A DNA stretch of 64,000 nucleotides, taken from contig JADJRV010000017.1 in assembly GCA_016712045.1 (NCBI GenBank), forward strand, positions 55,643 to 119,642. Reading direction: 5' to 3'. The first letter of the stretch is position 1; each line of letters opens with the position of its first letter. The notes under the pieces were generated by a model. It was not told where the DNA came from. It saw nothing but the letters and a program-made list of their open reading frames with translations, and did not search any database. Below, piece after piece: positions 63,252 through 64,000 of this stretch. Both the position numbers and the translations under genes were made by a program. This stretch comes from Chloracidobacterium sp. GTDB lineage: Bacteria > Acidobacteriota > Blastocatellia > Pyrinomonadales > Pyrinomonadaceae.

Positions 63252-63344
63252 TAGGTAGTCAGTAGCAAGTAGTTTAGAACTAGTGCCCAATACCAACTGA
63301 CGCGATCAACCTACCATCTACCGACTACTGACTACTAACTACAA
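63251..63344. repeat. GTAGTCAGTAG word palindrome
   Basis: AGTAGGTAGTCAGTAGCAAGTAGTTTAG on the left, CTACCATCTACCGACTACTGACTACTAACTAC on the right, same family as 60076 and 1742. Lies between pyrH and frr. Confidence 0.8.
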
Positions 63345-63349
63345 AGCTT

Positions 63350-63949
63350 ATGAGCGTACAAGACATCATCAAAGAAACCGGTCCTAAGATGGACCACGTG
63401 GTCGAGGATTTCAAACGCAAGCTGTCCAACATCCGCACCGGGCGTGCGACCGCGGGGCTGCTTGACGTAATTTCTGTCGATTATTACGGCACACCGACGC
63501 CGCTCAATCAGATGGCGTCCGTCACCGTGCCTGAGGCCCAGACCATCATGGTCCAGCCGTGGGACGCGACCGCTATGCCCGCTATCGAAAAAGCGATCAT
63601 GGCCGCAAACCTCGGTTTTAACCCGTCAAACGACGGCAAGATCATCCGCCTGACCGTTCCCGCTCTCAACGAAGAGCGTCGCAAACTGTTTGCCAAACAG
63701 GTCCACGAGATCGCCGAAGAACACCGCATCGCCATCCGCAACGTCCGCCAGCGTTCAAACGACACGCTCAAGAAAATGCTCAAGGACAAAGAGATCTCCG
63801 AAGACGACGAACGCGGCGGCCTCGACGACGTCCAAAAACTAACCAACACCTACATCGCCAAGATCGACGAGCTCAGCAAGAACAAAGAACACGAGTGTTT
63901 AGTTAAATTTCAAGATCTCAAATTTCAAATTTTCCAAATCCGAAAGTAA
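63350..63949 (+). CDS. frr: Ribosome recycling factor, tail altered
   Basis: KMDHVVEDFKRKLSNIRTGRATAGLLD, VSVDYYGTPTPLNQ-like segment, VQPWDATAMPAIEKAIMAANLGFNPSNDG, RLTVPALNEERRKLFAKQVHEIAEEHRIAIRNVRQ, LKKMLKDKEISEDDERGG: complete RRF. The usual ending is near KEHE-(L/V)-EV; one base too many near 63893-63899 would give KEHEV and a stop at 63902 (553 bases, one over a multiple of three). Instead the frame runs 16 residues into an AATTTCAAG word repeat (VKFQDLKFQIFQIRK). Confidence 0.95.
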   Translation: MSVQDIIKETGPKMDHVVEDFKRKLSNIRTGRATAGLLDVISVDYYGTPTPLNQMASVTVPEAQTIMVQPWDATAMPAIEKAIMAANLGFNPSNDGKIIRLTVPALNEERRKLFAKQVHEIAEEHRIAIRNVRQRSNDTLKKMLKDKEISEDDERGGLDDVQKLTNTYIAKIDELSKNKEHECLVKFQDLKFQIFQIRK

Positions 63950-63951
63950 AC

Positions 63952-63981
63952 AGGCCATGAGCACAATGTTCGCGGCCTTTT
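63952..63981 (+). terminator. Weak terminator after frr
   Basis: AGGCC ... GGCCTTTTATT with a mostly unpaired centre (ATGAGCACAATGTTCGC). The sequence resembles a degraded version of the terminators at 350-383 and 1703-1735. Confidence 0.5.
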
Positions 63982-64000
63982 ATTATGAATAAAATTGCTT

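Noticed and set aside
1..64000. CRISPR array
   Set aside because: Word repeats have 7-10 bp periods without unique spacers of regular length, and no cas genes are present.
1..64000. tRNA or rRNA genes
   Set aside because: No cloverleaf-like or rRNA-like stretches were recognised in the gaps; a covariance search would be decisive.

Overview
The window looks like a draft chromosome segment of an acidobacterium, most likely class Blastocatellia (Pyrinomonadaceae-like). This rests on an Oar-type TonB-dependent receptor with a carboxypeptidase-regulatory N-terminus, many signal-peptide proteins of unknown function, paired Ig-like/OmpA-like secreted proteins, a PilA-type pilin and moderate GC. The taxonomic call is inference. 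No rRNA, tRNA, CRISPR array, prophage or insertion sequence was recognised.

Layout. 1-19,000 is mostly secreted or membrane proteins: a signal-peptide protein resembling phage tail-tube (gp19) subunits, a B12-type radical SAM enzyme, a FISUMP-domain protein, an 877-residue DUF11/Big2 protein, two GlsB/YeaQ proteins, an SGNH hydrolase, a type IV pilin, a GH27 alpha-galactosidase, threonine dehydratase and a TMEM175-like protein. 19,000-28,000 holds an ABC exporter, serA, corA and the overlapping cobO-pgpA-DUF1835 unit. 26,627-32,966 is the leftward rimP-nusA-infB-rbfA-nrnA operon, with a promoter and an intrinsic hairpin ahead of rimP that look like an attenuator. 33,041-39,264 has a xylose-type binding lipoprotein with a ROK kinase, and ugd with a GalE-like epimerase. 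39,360-45,974 is a leftward run: ECF sigma factor, anti-sigma factor, bactofilin-like membrane protein, DUF5666-like protein, TonB receptor. 46,122-50,551 encodes a secretin with cohesin-like tail, two pseudopilins and a PilM-like protein. 50,710-54,248 is cinA, a family-4 uracil-DNA glycosylase and coaBC. 54,282-58,875 is a carotenoid locus whose gene set (CruF-IDI fusion, UbiA-type elongase, desaturase, phytoene synthase) matches C50 bacterioruberin-like synthesis. 59,015 to the end is nudix, rplM, rpsI, rpsB, tsf, pyrH, frr.

Two patterns cut across the window. First, about a dozen genes, including rplM and rpsB, are broken by what look like single-base indels, often in homopolymers. Since essential genes are hit, sequencing or assembly error is the likeliest cause, and the merged gene models given here should be preferred. 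Second, several families of short word-like repeats (7-10 bp periods, self-complementary arms) fill intergenic gaps and also run in frame into proteins as linkers, leaders or tails (UDG, CoaBC, a pseudopilin, RbfA, RRF, the 17,442 gene). This is the most unusual feature of the window.
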